From contig CANQGC010000155.1 of the NCBI GenBank assembly GCA_947600345.1, positions 1 to 6,884 of the forward strand: a DNA stretch of 6,884 nucleotides. Reading direction: 5' to 3'. The translations under genes and the position numbers were made by a program. The DNA comes from an uncultured Clostridia bacterium (GTDB lineage Bacteria > Bacillota > Clostridia > Christensenellales > Aristaeellaceae). The notes beneath the pieces were generated by a model. That model was not told the origin of the DNA. It searched no databases and worked only from the letters and a program-made list of their open reading frames with translations. The number at the start of each line of letters is the position of its first letter. The first letter of the stretch is position 1. Positions 1-5,639 of the stretch are shown here, one piece after another.

Positions 1-409
1 CGGCGCGAACCGGCGGCTGCTCCGCCTTCGCCTCGGGCGTTTCCTCCCGCGCCCGGGCGGGTTCCGCGACCTTTGCCGCCGCCTCGGCCTCCGCCGCCGC
101 GGGCTTGCGCCCGCGCGGGCGTCCCGGGCGCCTCTTTTCCCCTTCCGCCTCCGGGGCGGCCTGCTTCGCCTCCGCATTCGAAGCGGCGGGCCTCCCGCGG
201 CCGCGCTTCGCCGGCTGGGCGGGCGCCTGCGCCTCCTGCTTCGGCGGCTCGGCCTGCTGCCGGGCGTCTCCGGCCTTCGCGGCCTGGCCCTCCAGGATCA
301 ATTCCACCAGCAGCGCCTTGTTCGTGCCCGCGGGCACCTTCACGCCGTTCTCCTTCGCGATGCGCCGCAGATCGGCCACCGTCTTGGCGTGGAGCGAACG
401 ATAATCCAT
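1..409 (-). CDS. rho: Transcription termination factor Rho, N-terminal part (partial)
   Basis: The first 136 residues of a gene that continues past the left edge. Residues 5-40 (HAKTVADLRRIAKENGVKV, then a KALLVELILE helix) match the Rho N-terminal helical (SAP-like) domain. From about residue 41 the chain becomes low-complexity, rich in Ala, Glu, Lys and Pro, with two basic AT-hook-like patches: KRGRGRP at 68-74 and RRPGRPRGRKP at 93-103. Rho of many high-GC bacteria carries such a disordered insert between this domain and the RNA-binding domain, so Rho, the hexameric RNA helicase that ends transcription, is the best reading. The RNA-binding and ATPase parts are outside the window, so a separate Rho_N-domain protein remains possible. 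The ATG at 409 has a strong Shine-Dalgarno AGGAGGT at 414-420. It lies 50 bases after the methyltransferase stop, so co-transcription is likely. Confidence 0.68.
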   Translation of the reverse strand, partial: MDYRSLHAKTVADLRRIAKENGVKVPAGTNKALLVELILEGQAAKAGDARQQAEPPKQEAQAPAQPAKRGRGRPAASNAEAKQAAPEAEGEKRRPGRPRGRKPAAAEAEAAAKVAEPARAREETPEAKAEQPPVRA

Positions 410-432
410 TTCTACCTCCTGATTCTCGTACA

Positions 433-449
433 AAAGCCGGTATGGCTTT
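433..449 (-). terminator. Weak hairpin between methyltransferase and rho (possible attenuator)
   Basis: A 6-bp stem AAAGCC/GGCTTT with a 5-base loop sits in the 50-base gap between the two genes. On the minus strand it is followed by only a short TTTTG run, and it stands about 12 bases before the rho Shine-Dalgarno. It could be a weak terminator or attenuator limiting read-through into rho, but the stem is short and chance is a real alternative. Confidence 0.25.
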
Positions 450-459
450 GGGGCACGCG

Positions 460-1470
460 TCAGTTTGTCCTGCGGCCCACCGCGATATCGCGGGTCACCG
501 CCTGCTCGACCCAGTGCTCGAAGCCCTCGTGCGCGCCGCCGCGCATCGCGCAAAAGCCCGCGTCCTCCAGAAGGCCGAGCACCTTCTCCCGGCGAAGCGT
601 CTGGGCGTTGAACGAAAGCGCCACGCAGCCGCCCTTCTTCAGCGCCTCCCGCCAGGATGGAAGCGCGCGCCGCAGCAGCTCCTCGGATTTGCCGCCCACC
701 GCGCCGTGCTGCACGCCGTAGGGCAGGTCGCACACCACCAGGTGCAGCTTCTCCCGGCCGAAGAGCTCCCGGGCCAGCGCCGCGTCGGCGCAGGCCAGGC
801 GCAGCGAGCGGGTGTCCCCCGCGCGGTAGTGCTCGCCGGAATCGGCGTACTCGAAGCGCGCCACGGGCACGCTCCTCCCCGAGGCCGTGCGGGACTCGTG
901 GCGGCAATCGTGCTTCATGCGGTGGTATTCGAAGTAGTGCTTGAGGAAGCGCTCGGCCTCGGCAAGGTCGCGCCTGTCCACGTCGATGCCGCTGGCGTTC
1001 CAGCCCCGGTTGGCGGCAACGAACAGCGCCGTGCCCCGGCCGCACATGGGGTCGAGCATCTCCAGCTTCTCGCCCGCGCGGTGGGCGAAGCCGCTCGAGT
1101 AGAGCGCGGCATTCACCAGCAACTGCAAAAACAGCTCGTTGGTCTTGCCCTTGTACTTGAGCACGCCGGGCAGATCGACCCCGACGTAGGCCTCCGCGCG
1201 GCCCGCGACGTCCACAAGCGCGCCGTCCGGGCGCAGTTCGAACAGGCCGTACATCAGCGATTGATTGCGCAACGCGTCCAGGACCTCCCCCTCGAAGGGC
1301 TCCGGCGCGTCGATTTCCAGCGAGGGCACGCTCAGCGCCTCGCAGGGCCGGACCTGCGCCTGGGGCATCAGCGCGTCCAGCGTCAGGCGCAGTTCGCCCA
1401 GAGCGAGCTTGCGCGCCTCGGTTTGGTACCGCACGTTGGCGTGCGGCCAAAGGAGCATTGCGTATTTCAC
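460..1470 (-). CDS. UPF0020/TRM11-type SAM-dependent RNA methyltransferase (putative)
   Basis: A 336-residue protein with a class I methyltransferase domain in its C-terminal two thirds. The SAM-binding motif I is LDPMCGRGTALFVAA (139-153), followed by the acidic GIDVD strand (161-165). The catalytic motif IV is VVCDLPYG (245-252), a variant of the D/N-P-P-Y motif of amino methylases with Leu in place of the first Pro. KTNELFLQLLVNAAL (109-123) before motif I is typical of the Trm11/RlmL (UPF0020) group, which methylates guanine N2 in tRNA or rRNA. I cannot recognise a clear THUMP domain in residues 1-100, so the RNA target is unknown. The start is GTG at 1470, preceded by AGGTG; the in-frame ATG at residue 5 has no ribosome binding site. 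It lies downstream of the rpsU terminator, and I found no convincing promoter of its own. Confidence 0.75.
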   Translation of the reverse strand: MKYAMLLWPHANVRYQTEARKLALGELRLTLDALMPQAQVRPCEALSVPSLEIDAPEPFEGEVLDALRNQSLMYGLFELRPDGALVDVAGRAEAYVGVDLPGVLKYKGKTNELFLQLLVNAALYSSGFAHRAGEKLEMLDPMCGRGTALFVAANRGWNASGIDVDRRDLAEAERFLKHYFEYHRMKHDCRHESRTASGRSVPVARFEYADSGEHYRAGDTRSLRLACADAALARELFGREKLHLVVCDLPYGVQHGAVGGKSEELLRRALPSWREALKKGGCVALSFNAQTLRREKVLGLLEDAGFCAMRGGAHEGFEHWVEQAVTRDIAVGRRTN

Positions 1471-1474
1471 TTTA

Positions 1475-1480
1475 CACCTA
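1475..1480 (-). promoter_or_regulatory. Ribosome binding site fixing the GTG start of the methyltransferase
   Basis: The minus strand reads TAGGTG-TAAA-GTG, a Shine-Dalgarno-like AGGTG 4 bases before the GTG at 1470. The alternative ATG at 1458 has only GTGAAATACGCA before it, with no purine-rich site, so the GTG is preferred. Confidence 0.5.
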
Positions 1481-1568
1481 CAAGTATCTTATGTTGCAAT
1501 TCAAGGAAACATCCGTGAGAGAGATCGAAAACGTGGGGAGAATCAATTCGTGCGAAGGAATAGAAAGC

Positions 1569-1594
1569 AGCCCCTTTGGCATTGCAAAGGGGCT
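1569..1594 (-). terminator. Hairpin terminator downstream of rpsU
   Basis: A perfect 10-bp stem (AGCCCCTTTG / CAAAGGGGCT) with a 6-base loop lies 11 bases after the rpsU stop codon. On the minus strand it is followed by GCTTTCTATTCC, a pyrimidine-rich but interrupted tail. Position and stem strength suit an intrinsic terminator of rpsU, though the imperfect U-tract suggests it may be leaky. It could therefore allow some read-through into the methyltransferase gene, whose own promoter is not evident. Confidence 0.7.
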
Positions 1595-1605
1595 TTCATT
1601 TGCAA

Positions 1606-1779
1606 TCAATACTTGCGCTTGCGAGCAGCTTCTGCCTTCTTTTTGCGCTTTACGCTGGGCTTTTCGTAATGCTCGCGCTTCCGTGCCTCGGCAAGAATAC
1701 CGTCACGAGCGGTCTTGCGCTTGAAGCGACGCAGCGCGCTTTCCAATGATTCATTTTCGCGAATCCGCACCTCGGACAT
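1606..1779 (-). CDS. rpsU: 30S ribosomal protein S21
   Basis: A 57-residue, very basic protein starting MSEVRIRENESLESALRRFKR and ending in a Lys/Arg-rich tail (KRKKKAEAARKRKY), the usual size and composition of bacterial S21 in Bacillota. S21 binds the platform of the 30S subunit near the anti-Shine-Dalgarno end of 16S rRNA and helps start translation. The ATG at 1779 has GGGAGGG about 8 bases upstream. The frame stays open to a GTG at 1842, but that codon sits at the predicted transcription start, so it would leave no leader for ribosome binding. rpsU after dnaJ-prmA-rsmE-mtaB is the standard Bacillota order. It has its own strong promoter and a hairpin terminator, so it can be made as a single-gene transcript. 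Confidence 0.95.
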   Translation of the reverse strand: MSEVRIRENESLESALRRFKRKTARDGILAEARKREHYEKPSVKRKKKAEAARKRKY

Positions 1780-1847
1780 GAGTTTTTCCCTCCCCTCGCA
1801 TTTGGACTGGCATACGCCAATGTAGCATGGGGTGCGCCACAACTATC

Positions 1848-1876
1848 ATTATAGCGCATAAACTATACACCGTCAA
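1848..1876 (-). promoter_or_regulatory. Sigma-A-type promoter of rpsU
   Basis: The minus strand carries TTGACG (1871-1876), exactly 17 bases, then TATAAT (1848-1853): a perfect -10 and a 5/6 -35 at ideal spacing. Transcription would start near 1841, giving a leader of about 60 bases before the rpsU ATG. The sequence upstream of the -35 is AT-rich and could act as an UP element. This is the strongest promoter in the window, in keeping with high ribosomal protein output. Confidence 0.88.
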
Positions 1877-1885
1877 GCGATTCCG

Positions 1886-1916
1886 GAACAAATCTGAAAA
1901 ATTCACAAATTTGTTC
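1886..1916. repeat. AT-rich inverted repeat upstream of the rpsU promoter
   Basis: GAACAAAT (1886-1893) and its exact reverse complement ATTTGTTC (1909-1916) flank an inner TGAA-AAA-TTCA stem (1895-1905). The element lies 10 bases upstream of the rpsU -35 box and 55 bases after the HIT gene stop. It has no U-tract, so it is a poor terminator. It might be a protein-binding site or simply part of an AT-rich UP region. Apart from this and the rpsU promoter, the 191-base gap 1780-1970 shows nothing recognisable. Confidence 0.4.
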
Positions 1917-1970
1917 GCCCGACGAAAGTTTCCCCTGGCAAATACTGTACAACTCGAAGAACGCCCTCGG

Positions 1971-2303
1971 TCAGCTCATCTTCTCGCTGAGCTGCGCCCC
2001 GCCCAGCAGGTGGACGTGCAGATGCTCCACCGACTGGCAGCCGTTCCTCCCGCAGTTGGAAACCACGCGGAAGCCGTCCCCTTCGACGCCCTCGATCCTC
2101 GCCACCTCGCCGATGGCATGTACCAGCGCAGCCGCGGTATCGGCGTCGCACTCCAGCACGTTCTTCATGTGCTTCTTCGGCACCAGCAGCACGTGCACCG
2201 GCGCCTGGGGATTGATGTCGCGGAAGGCGAACACCTTGTCGTCCTCGTACACCTTGTCGCCGGGGATCTCCCCCGCGATGATCTTGCAGAACAGGCAATC
2301 CAT
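1971..2303 (-). CDS. HIT family (Hint/PKCI-like) nucleotide-binding hydrolase
   Basis: A complete 110-residue histidine-triad protein. It opens MDCLFCKIIAGEIPGDKVYEDD, with the Cys-x-x-Cys pair (C3, C6) common in bacterial Hint proteins, continues with FRDINPQAPVHVLLVPKKH (27-45) and ends with the catalytic triad HLHVHLLGG (94-102; H94, H96, H98). The family hydrolyses nucleoside phosphoramidates and aminoacyl-adenylates on the alpha-phosphate; the cellular role in bacteria is poorly defined. Before the triad the protein reads NGCQSVEH, with Cys where many relatives have Gly, which I regard as normal variation. The ATG at 2303 has AGAGGTGA at 2313-2320, 9 bases away. It starts 24 bases after the mtaB stop, so it is probably the last gene of the prmA operon. 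A HIT gene between mtaB and rpsU is a common Clostridia arrangement. Confidence 0.93.
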   Translation of the reverse strand: MDCLFCKIIAGEIPGDKVYEDDKVFAFRDINPQAPVHVLLVPKKHMKNVLECDADTAAALVHAIGEVARIEGVEGDGFRVVSNCGRNGCQSVEHLHVHLLGGAQLSEKMS

Positions 2304-2327
2304 ATCTTCATTTCACCTCTCTTCAAT

Positions 2328-3611
2328 TCAATCGATGACTTCCCCGCGCGCCAGCGCACCCTCGGCGCCGGTCAGGCGCACCCGATGGATGCTGCCCGGC
2401 TCGGCCTGCGCGCGCACGCGCACGTATTGTCCCGTGTAGCCCTCGGCGAGGCCGTCCCCCGCCGCCGTCTCAAACAGCACGGACTCCACGTTGCCAATCA
2501 ATCCTTTGACGAAATCTTCCTCCAATTTGTTGCCAAGCTCGATCAATTTGTCGATGCGCCGATGCTTCACCGCCTCGTCGATCTGGTCCGGCATCCGGTC
2601 GGCCACGGTGCCGCTCCTGCGCGAGTACGGGAAGGCGTGGATGCGCGCCAGCCTCGCCCGCTGGACGAACTCCAGCGTCTCTTCAAACTCCGCCTCGGTC
2701 TCGCCGGGGAAGCCCGCGATCACGTCCGTGGTTATCGCGCAATCGGGCATGTAGCGGCGCAAAGTTTCGCAGGCCGCCAGGTACTCCTCCGGCGTGTAGC
2801 GCCGCTTCATGCGTTCCAGCACCGTGGCGCTGCCCGACTGCAGCGACAGGTGGAACTGGCGCATGAGCCCCGGCATCTCCGCGAGCGCCCGGGCGAAGTC
2901 CTCCGTGGCGGTCATCGGCTCCAGCGAGCCGATGCGCACGCGCTCCACGCCGGGGGCGTCGTGCACCGCGCGGATGGCGTCGAGCAGCGTGTCGCTCGTG
3001 CCCCGGCCGTAGCTGGCCAGGTGGATGCCCGTGACCACGATCTCCCGGTAGCCCGACGCGGCCAGGCGCTCGGCCTCGGCGCGCACGTCCTCCAGCTTCA
3101 TCGAGCGCACCGGCCCGCGCACGGCGGGGATGATGCAGTAGCTGCACCAGCGGTCGCAGCCCTCCTGGATCTTCATGGACGCCCGGGTCTTGCCCTCGTG
3201 GCGGGAGACGAACAGCGGCTCGAATTCGGCGTTCTTTAAACTGTTGACGGCGTTGACGCGGGCATTCTGCGCCAGCGCCTCCTCCAGCAGCTCCACCACC
3301 TGCCCCCTTCGCTGGGTGCCGATCACCAGGCGAACGTTGTCCATCTGAAGCAGCTCCTCAGCCCTGCGCTGGGCCAGGCAGCCCGCCACGACGATGGCGC
3401 AGTCCGGGTGCAGCCTCGCGCAGCGGCGGATGAGCTTTTCGCTCTTGGTATCGCCCGTGCCGGTGACGGTGCAGGTGTTGATGAGGTAGACGTCCGCCGC
3501 GTCGCGGATGCTCACGGTCCGGTAGCCTGCGCGCTCGAAGCGCTCCAGCATGGCCTCGGTGTCGTACTGGTTGACCTTGCAGCCCAGCGTGTGCGCAGCG
3601 ATCGTCCTCAT
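2328..3611 (-). CDS. mtaB: tRNA (N6-L-threonylcarbamoyladenosine(37)-C2)-methylthiotransferase MtaB
   Basis: A 427-residue radical-SAM methylthiotransferase that converts t6A37 to ms2t6A37 in tRNAs reading ANN codons. The N-terminal UPF0004 domain begins MRTIAAHTLGCKVNQYDTEAM, with its iron-sulfur ligands at C11, C47 (NTCTVT) and C78 (VAGCLAQR). The radical-SAM cluster ligands are C152, C156 and C159 in CDRWCSYC, followed by IIPAVRGPVRS. Further core segments are SLEPM (229-233), FHLSLQSGS (253-261) and TTDVIAGFPGET (294-305). A C-terminal TRAM-like RNA-binding domain covers about 370-427. The TLGCKVNQ signature and this gene position mark MtaB (YqeV) rather than MiaB or RimO. The ATG overlaps the rsmE stop as ATGA (3608-3611), implying translational coupling. 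Confidence 0.96.
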   Translation of the reverse strand: MRTIAAHTLGCKVNQYDTEAMLERFERAGYRTVSIRDAADVYLINTCTVTGTGDTKSEKLIRRCARLHPDCAIVVAGCLAQRRAEELLQMDNVRLVIGTQRRGQVVELLEEALAQNARVNAVNSLKNAEFEPLFVSRHEGKTRASMKIQEGCDRWCSYCIIPAVRGPVRSMKLEDVRAEAERLAASGYREIVVTGIHLASYGRGTSDTLLDAIRAVHDAPGVERVRIGSLEPMTATEDFARALAEMPGLMRQFHLSLQSGSATVLERMKRRYTPEEYLAACETLRRYMPDCAITTDVIAGFPGETEAEFEETLEFVQRARLARIHAFPYSRRSGTVADRMPDQIDEAVKHRRIDKLIELGNKLEEDFVKGLIGNVESVLFETAAGDGLAEGYTGQYVRVRAQAEPGSIHRVRLTGAEGALARGEVID

Positions 3612-4345
3612 CCCAGGTCCCCCCAAAGCAGCATCGTCATGGCGCAGGCGGCGACGGCGGCCGTCTCCGTGCGCAGAATGCGCGGCCCGAGCGTCACCGG
3701 CAGCGCGCCGAGCCTCGCCAGCGCGCCCACCTCGGCCCCGCTCATGCCGCCCTCGGGGCCGATCACCAGGCCGATGTCCCGCGCCCCGGGAAACTCCTCG
3801 CGCATCGCCTTCAGCATCCTGCCCTGCGCCTCCTCCCAGGGGACGAGCAGCAGGTCGTGGCGCTGCATTTCCTCCTCGCACTGCTTCCAGCTCTGCGGAG
3901 GCGCGATCTCCGGCGCCCTGCCGCGCTTGCACTGCTTGGCCGCCTCCCGGGCGATCCGCTGCAGCCGCTCGCGCTTCTTCTCCGCGTCCTTCGCGTCCGC
4001 CTTGGTCACGCAGCGCTCCATCTTGACCGGAACCAGCCTGGCCGCACCCAGCTCGGTGAGCTTCTGGGCGATCAGCTCCAGCTTGTCCGCCTTGGGCAAG
4101 CCCTGGTAGACGGTCAGGCGCACCGGCGGCTCGTTGTCCGGCAGGGCCTCGCGCAGCGCGCAGGCGCAGGCGTCCTTCGATACCTCGGTGAGCTCCGCAA
4201 GGAACCTTGCGCCGCCTTCGTCCACGGCGAAGAACGCCTCGCCGGGCCGCAGCCGGAGCACCTGGGCGGCGTGCCTGGCCTCCTCGGGCAGCAGGCTTGC
4301 CTGTGTGCCGGGCTCGCCCCGGCCCGCTATGTAGAAGGAGTTCAC
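3608..4345 (-). CDS. rsmE: 16S rRNA (uracil(1498)-N3)-methyltransferase RsmE
   Basis: A 245-residue SPOUT-class methyltransferase that methylates N3 of U1498 in 16S rRNA, in the decoding region of the 30S subunit. Residues 1-70 form the PUA-like RNA-binding domain. The trefoil-knot SAM-binding domain shows QGLPKADKLELIAQKLTELG (81-100), the EAAKQCKRGRAPEI segment (134-147), GPEGG (196-200) and the hallmark LGPRILRTETAAV (219-231). Length equals the family norm. The GTG start at 4345 shares GTGA with the prmA stop; it gives SFYIAGRG at the N-terminus, as expected for the family, and an AAGAGG lies just upstream. It ends in the ATGA overlap with mtaB, so prmA, rsmE and mtaB form one coupled unit. 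Confidence 0.96.
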   Translation of the reverse strand: MNSFYIAGRGEPGTQASLLPEEARHAAQVLRLRPGEAFFAVDEGGARFLAELTEVSKDACACALREALPDNEPPVRLTVYQGLPKADKLELIAQKLTELGAARLVPVKMERCVTKADAKDAEKKRERLQRIAREAAKQCKRGRAPEIAPPQSWKQCEEEMQRHDLLLVPWEEAQGRMLKAMREEFPGARDIGLVIGPEGGMSGAEVGALARLGALPVTLGPRILRTETAAVAACAMTMLLWGDLG

Positions 4346-5286
4346 GGCCTCTTGGCGGCCATCGCGCACCAGCCGCCGCGCTCGCGCACATCGAAGATCT
4401 CGTACCCCGCCGCCAGCAGCGCTTGCCTCACGTCCTCGCGGCGTTCGGAGGAGATGCCGGAGCAGATGAAGGTTCCGCCGGGGGCGATGTGCGCCTTGAC
4501 CGGCTCGGCCATGCCGATGATGACGTCGGCGATGATGTTGGTGATGACCACGTCGGCGACCTCGTCCACGCTCTCGAGCAGGTCGCCCGCCGCGCAGCGG
4601 ATCGTCCCCTCGAAGCCGTTGAGTTGGATGTTCTCCGCCGCCACGCGCACGGCCACCCGGTCGATGTCGATAGCGAGCACGTCCTTCGCGCCCATGTGCG
4701 CCGCGGCGATGGCGAGGATTCCGGTGCCGGTGCCCACATCGATGGCGGTCATGCCGGGCCGGACGCAGCGCTCCACGAGCTCCACGCACATGCCGGTGGT
4801 CTCGTGGGTGCCGGTGCCGAAGGCCATGCCGGGGTCGATCTCGATCACGTGGTCGCCGGGCTTGAGTTCGCATTCGCACCAGCCGGGCTTGACGACCATG
4901 TGCTCGCCCAGCCGCAGCGGTTGGAAGGACTTCTTCCAGTTCTCGGCCCAGTCCTCCTCGGCGAAGGTCTGTTGGAGGAGCTCGAGCTTGCCCGCATCGA
5001 AGCCCAGGTCGAGCGCGCGGATTCTGCGCAGCTCGCCCTCGACGAAGCGCACGCGGTCGTTGAGCGAGGCGTCGACCTCGTAGAAGCCGGTGACCTTCAC
5101 GTCGTCGCCGATGCGCCGAGCGATCTCCTCGTCGATGATGTCCCACTGGCCCTCGGGGCGCTGGTTGGCGGCGACGTCGTTCTTATCCTCGATCATCGTG
5201 CCGCTGCTGCCCGCGTCCATCAGCAGCTGGGAGACCATGTCCGCGCCGGCGGTGGTGGTGAGCACGGTAAGTTCCATCCAGTCCAT
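4342..5286 (-). CDS. prmA: Ribosomal protein L11 methyltransferase PrmA
   Basis: A 314-residue class I methyltransferase that trimethylates amino groups of ribosomal protein L11. The N-terminal substrate-recognition domain covers about 1-110. It is followed by DWAENWKKSFQPL (112-124), the family signature AFGTGTHETT (155-164), SAM motif I DVGTGTGILAIAA (183-195), the AIDID strand (205-209) and NIIADVI (250-256), the PrmA counterpart of the catalytic motif. The length agrees with Bacillota PrmA. The ATG at 5286 has GAGGGA at 5291-5296; the second ATG three codons later lacks its own site. It follows dnaJ as in Bacillus (yqeT), but here 353 bases and a promoter separate the two, so prmA probably heads its own operon. 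Confidence 0.96.
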   Translation of the reverse strand: MDWMELTVLTTTAGADMVSQLLMDAGSSGTMIEDKNDVAANQRPEGQWDIIDEEIARRIGDDVKVTGFYEVDASLNDRVRFVEGELRRIRALDLGFDAGKLELLQQTFAEEDWAENWKKSFQPLRLGEHMVVKPGWCECELKPGDHVIEIDPGMAFGTGTHETTGMCVELVERCVRPGMTAIDVGTGTGILAIAAAHMGAKDVLAIDIDRVAVRVAAENIQLNGFEGTIRCAAGDLLESVDEVADVVITNIIADVIIGMAEPVKAHIAPGGTFICSGISSERREDVRQALLAAGYEIFDVRERGGWCAMAAKRP

Positions 5287-5344
5287 CGAATCCCTCAATT
5301 CGCGTTTTTGACGAAGGGGTGTCTTTCCCACTCGCCGGCTTCCA

Positions 5345-5373
5345 TTATAGCCGGTTTGGGAGGAAAAGGCAAG
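5345..5373 (-). promoter_or_regulatory. Promoter of the prmA-rsmE-mtaB-HIT operon
   Basis: The minus strand reads TTGCCT (5368-5373), 17 bases, then a perfect TATAAT (5345-5350). The predicted start is near 5338, giving a leader of about 50 bases before prmA. A 6-bp inverted repeat (CCGGCT 5335-5340, AGCCGG 5350-5355) brackets the -10 box and transcription start, a position where a regulator could bind. This promoter lets the modification genes be expressed independently of the heat-shock genes upstream. Confidence 0.75.
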
Positions 5374-5466
5374 CACTGAAGGCGCGCAGAAGGCAGAAAT
5401 AACACGGCGGGGATGATAAGCGACAAGTATCCTATAAAGAAGGAACAACGAGCGATTCGGGGGTAG

Positions 5467-5525
5467 AGTGCCAAGCCAGAGGGGGCCAGGGAGCGATGTT
5501 CCCTGGCCCCCTCTGGCTTGGCACT
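5467..5525. repeat. Perfect 26-bp inverted repeat (long hairpin) between dnaJ and prmA
   Basis: Arms 5467-5492 and 5500-5525 are exact reverse complements over 26 bp, with a 7-base spacer (GCGATGT). The arms are GC-rich (core GAGGGGGCCAGGGA) and would form a very stable hairpin in RNA or a cruciform in DNA. On the minus strand the hairpin is followed by TCTACCCCCG, with no U-tract, so it is not a standard intrinsic terminator. No open frame with coding character covers it. The sequence between it and the prmA promoter (5374-5466) is unremarkable. Together with the smaller hairpins to its right it resembles an interspersed non-coding repeat (REP- or MITE-like); copies elsewhere cannot be tested here. 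Confidence 0.85.
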
Positions 5526-5563
5526 GGGCTCCGCCCAGACCCGTTTCGGGCGCTGCCCGGACC
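5524..5563. repeat. Two degenerate tandem hairpin units
   Basis: On the minus strand two related units lie side by side: GGTCCGGGCAGCGCCCG (5547-5563) and GGTCTGGGCGGAGCCCAG (5524-5541), matching at 13 of the first 17 bases and separated by 5 bases. Each folds into a small hairpin of GGGC paired with GCCC around a 3-base loop. The second unit abuts the 26-bp palindrome. The duplication suggests a modular repeat element rather than a terminator. Confidence 0.6.
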
Positions 5564-5565
5564 TG

Positions 5566-5588
5566 CTTAAGGGACTCTGTCCCTTAAG
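5566..5588. repeat. 10-bp hairpin (CTTAAGGGAC stem)
   Basis: CTTAAGGGAC (5566-5575) and GTCCCTTAAG (5579-5588) are perfect reverse complements around a 3-base loop. On the minus strand CAGG follows, not a U-run. It is one of a series of hairpins in the dnaJ-prmA gap. Confidence 0.75.
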
Positions 5589-5596
5589 AATCTCTG

Positions 5597-5619
5597 CCAA
5601 GGAACCTGAGGTTCCTTGG
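5597..5619. repeat. 10-bp hairpin just after dnaJ
   Basis: CCAAGGAACC (5597-5606) and GGTTCCTTGG (5610-5619) are perfect reverse complements with a 3-base loop, 20 bases beyond the dnaJ stop codon. An outer AGAATC/GATTCT pair (5587-5592 and 5619-5624) could extend it through an internal loop. On the minus strand it is followed by CAGAGATTC, so a U-tract is absent. It may still protect the 3' end of dnaJ mRNA. Confidence 0.7.
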
Positions 5620-5639
5620 ATTCTCCCTGCTGGGGCCGC

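Noticed and set aside
73..1518. Long plus-strand reading frame opposite the methyltransferase and rho genes
   Set aside because: It is antisense to two genes with clear domain signatures. Its product is a low-complexity Pro/Arg/Ala chain with no motif; long open antisense frames are expected at this GC content and codon usage.
1606..1842. Longer form of rpsU starting at GTG 1842
   Set aside because: The GTG coincides with the predicted transcription start, and the added residues are unlike S21. The ATG at 1779 has a ribosome binding site and gives the normal S21 N-terminus.
1886..1916. LexA box in the inverted repeat upstream of rpsU
   Set aside because: The Bacillota SOS box needs GAAC and GTTC separated by 4 bases; here the arms are too far apart.
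1827..3239. Long plus-strand frame opposite mtaB and the HIT gene
   Set aside because: Its product is rich in His, Arg, Ala and Leu with no recognisable domain, and the opposite strand encodes two well-conserved proteins.
4207..5379. Long plus-strand frame opposite prmA
   Set aside because: It is antisense to a gene with all PrmA motifs; the composition is that of a shadow frame.
5466..5525. CIRCE (HrcA) operator, because GAGTGCCAA and TTGGCACT resemble CIRCE half-sites
   Set aside because: CIRCE is TTAGCACTC-N9-GAGTGCTAA. Here the half-site-like pieces are in the opposite order, about 40 bases apart, and are only the ends of a longer palindrome.
5467..5619. CRISPR array
   Set aside because: The hairpin units differ in sequence and size, and there are no regular spacers or identical direct repeats.
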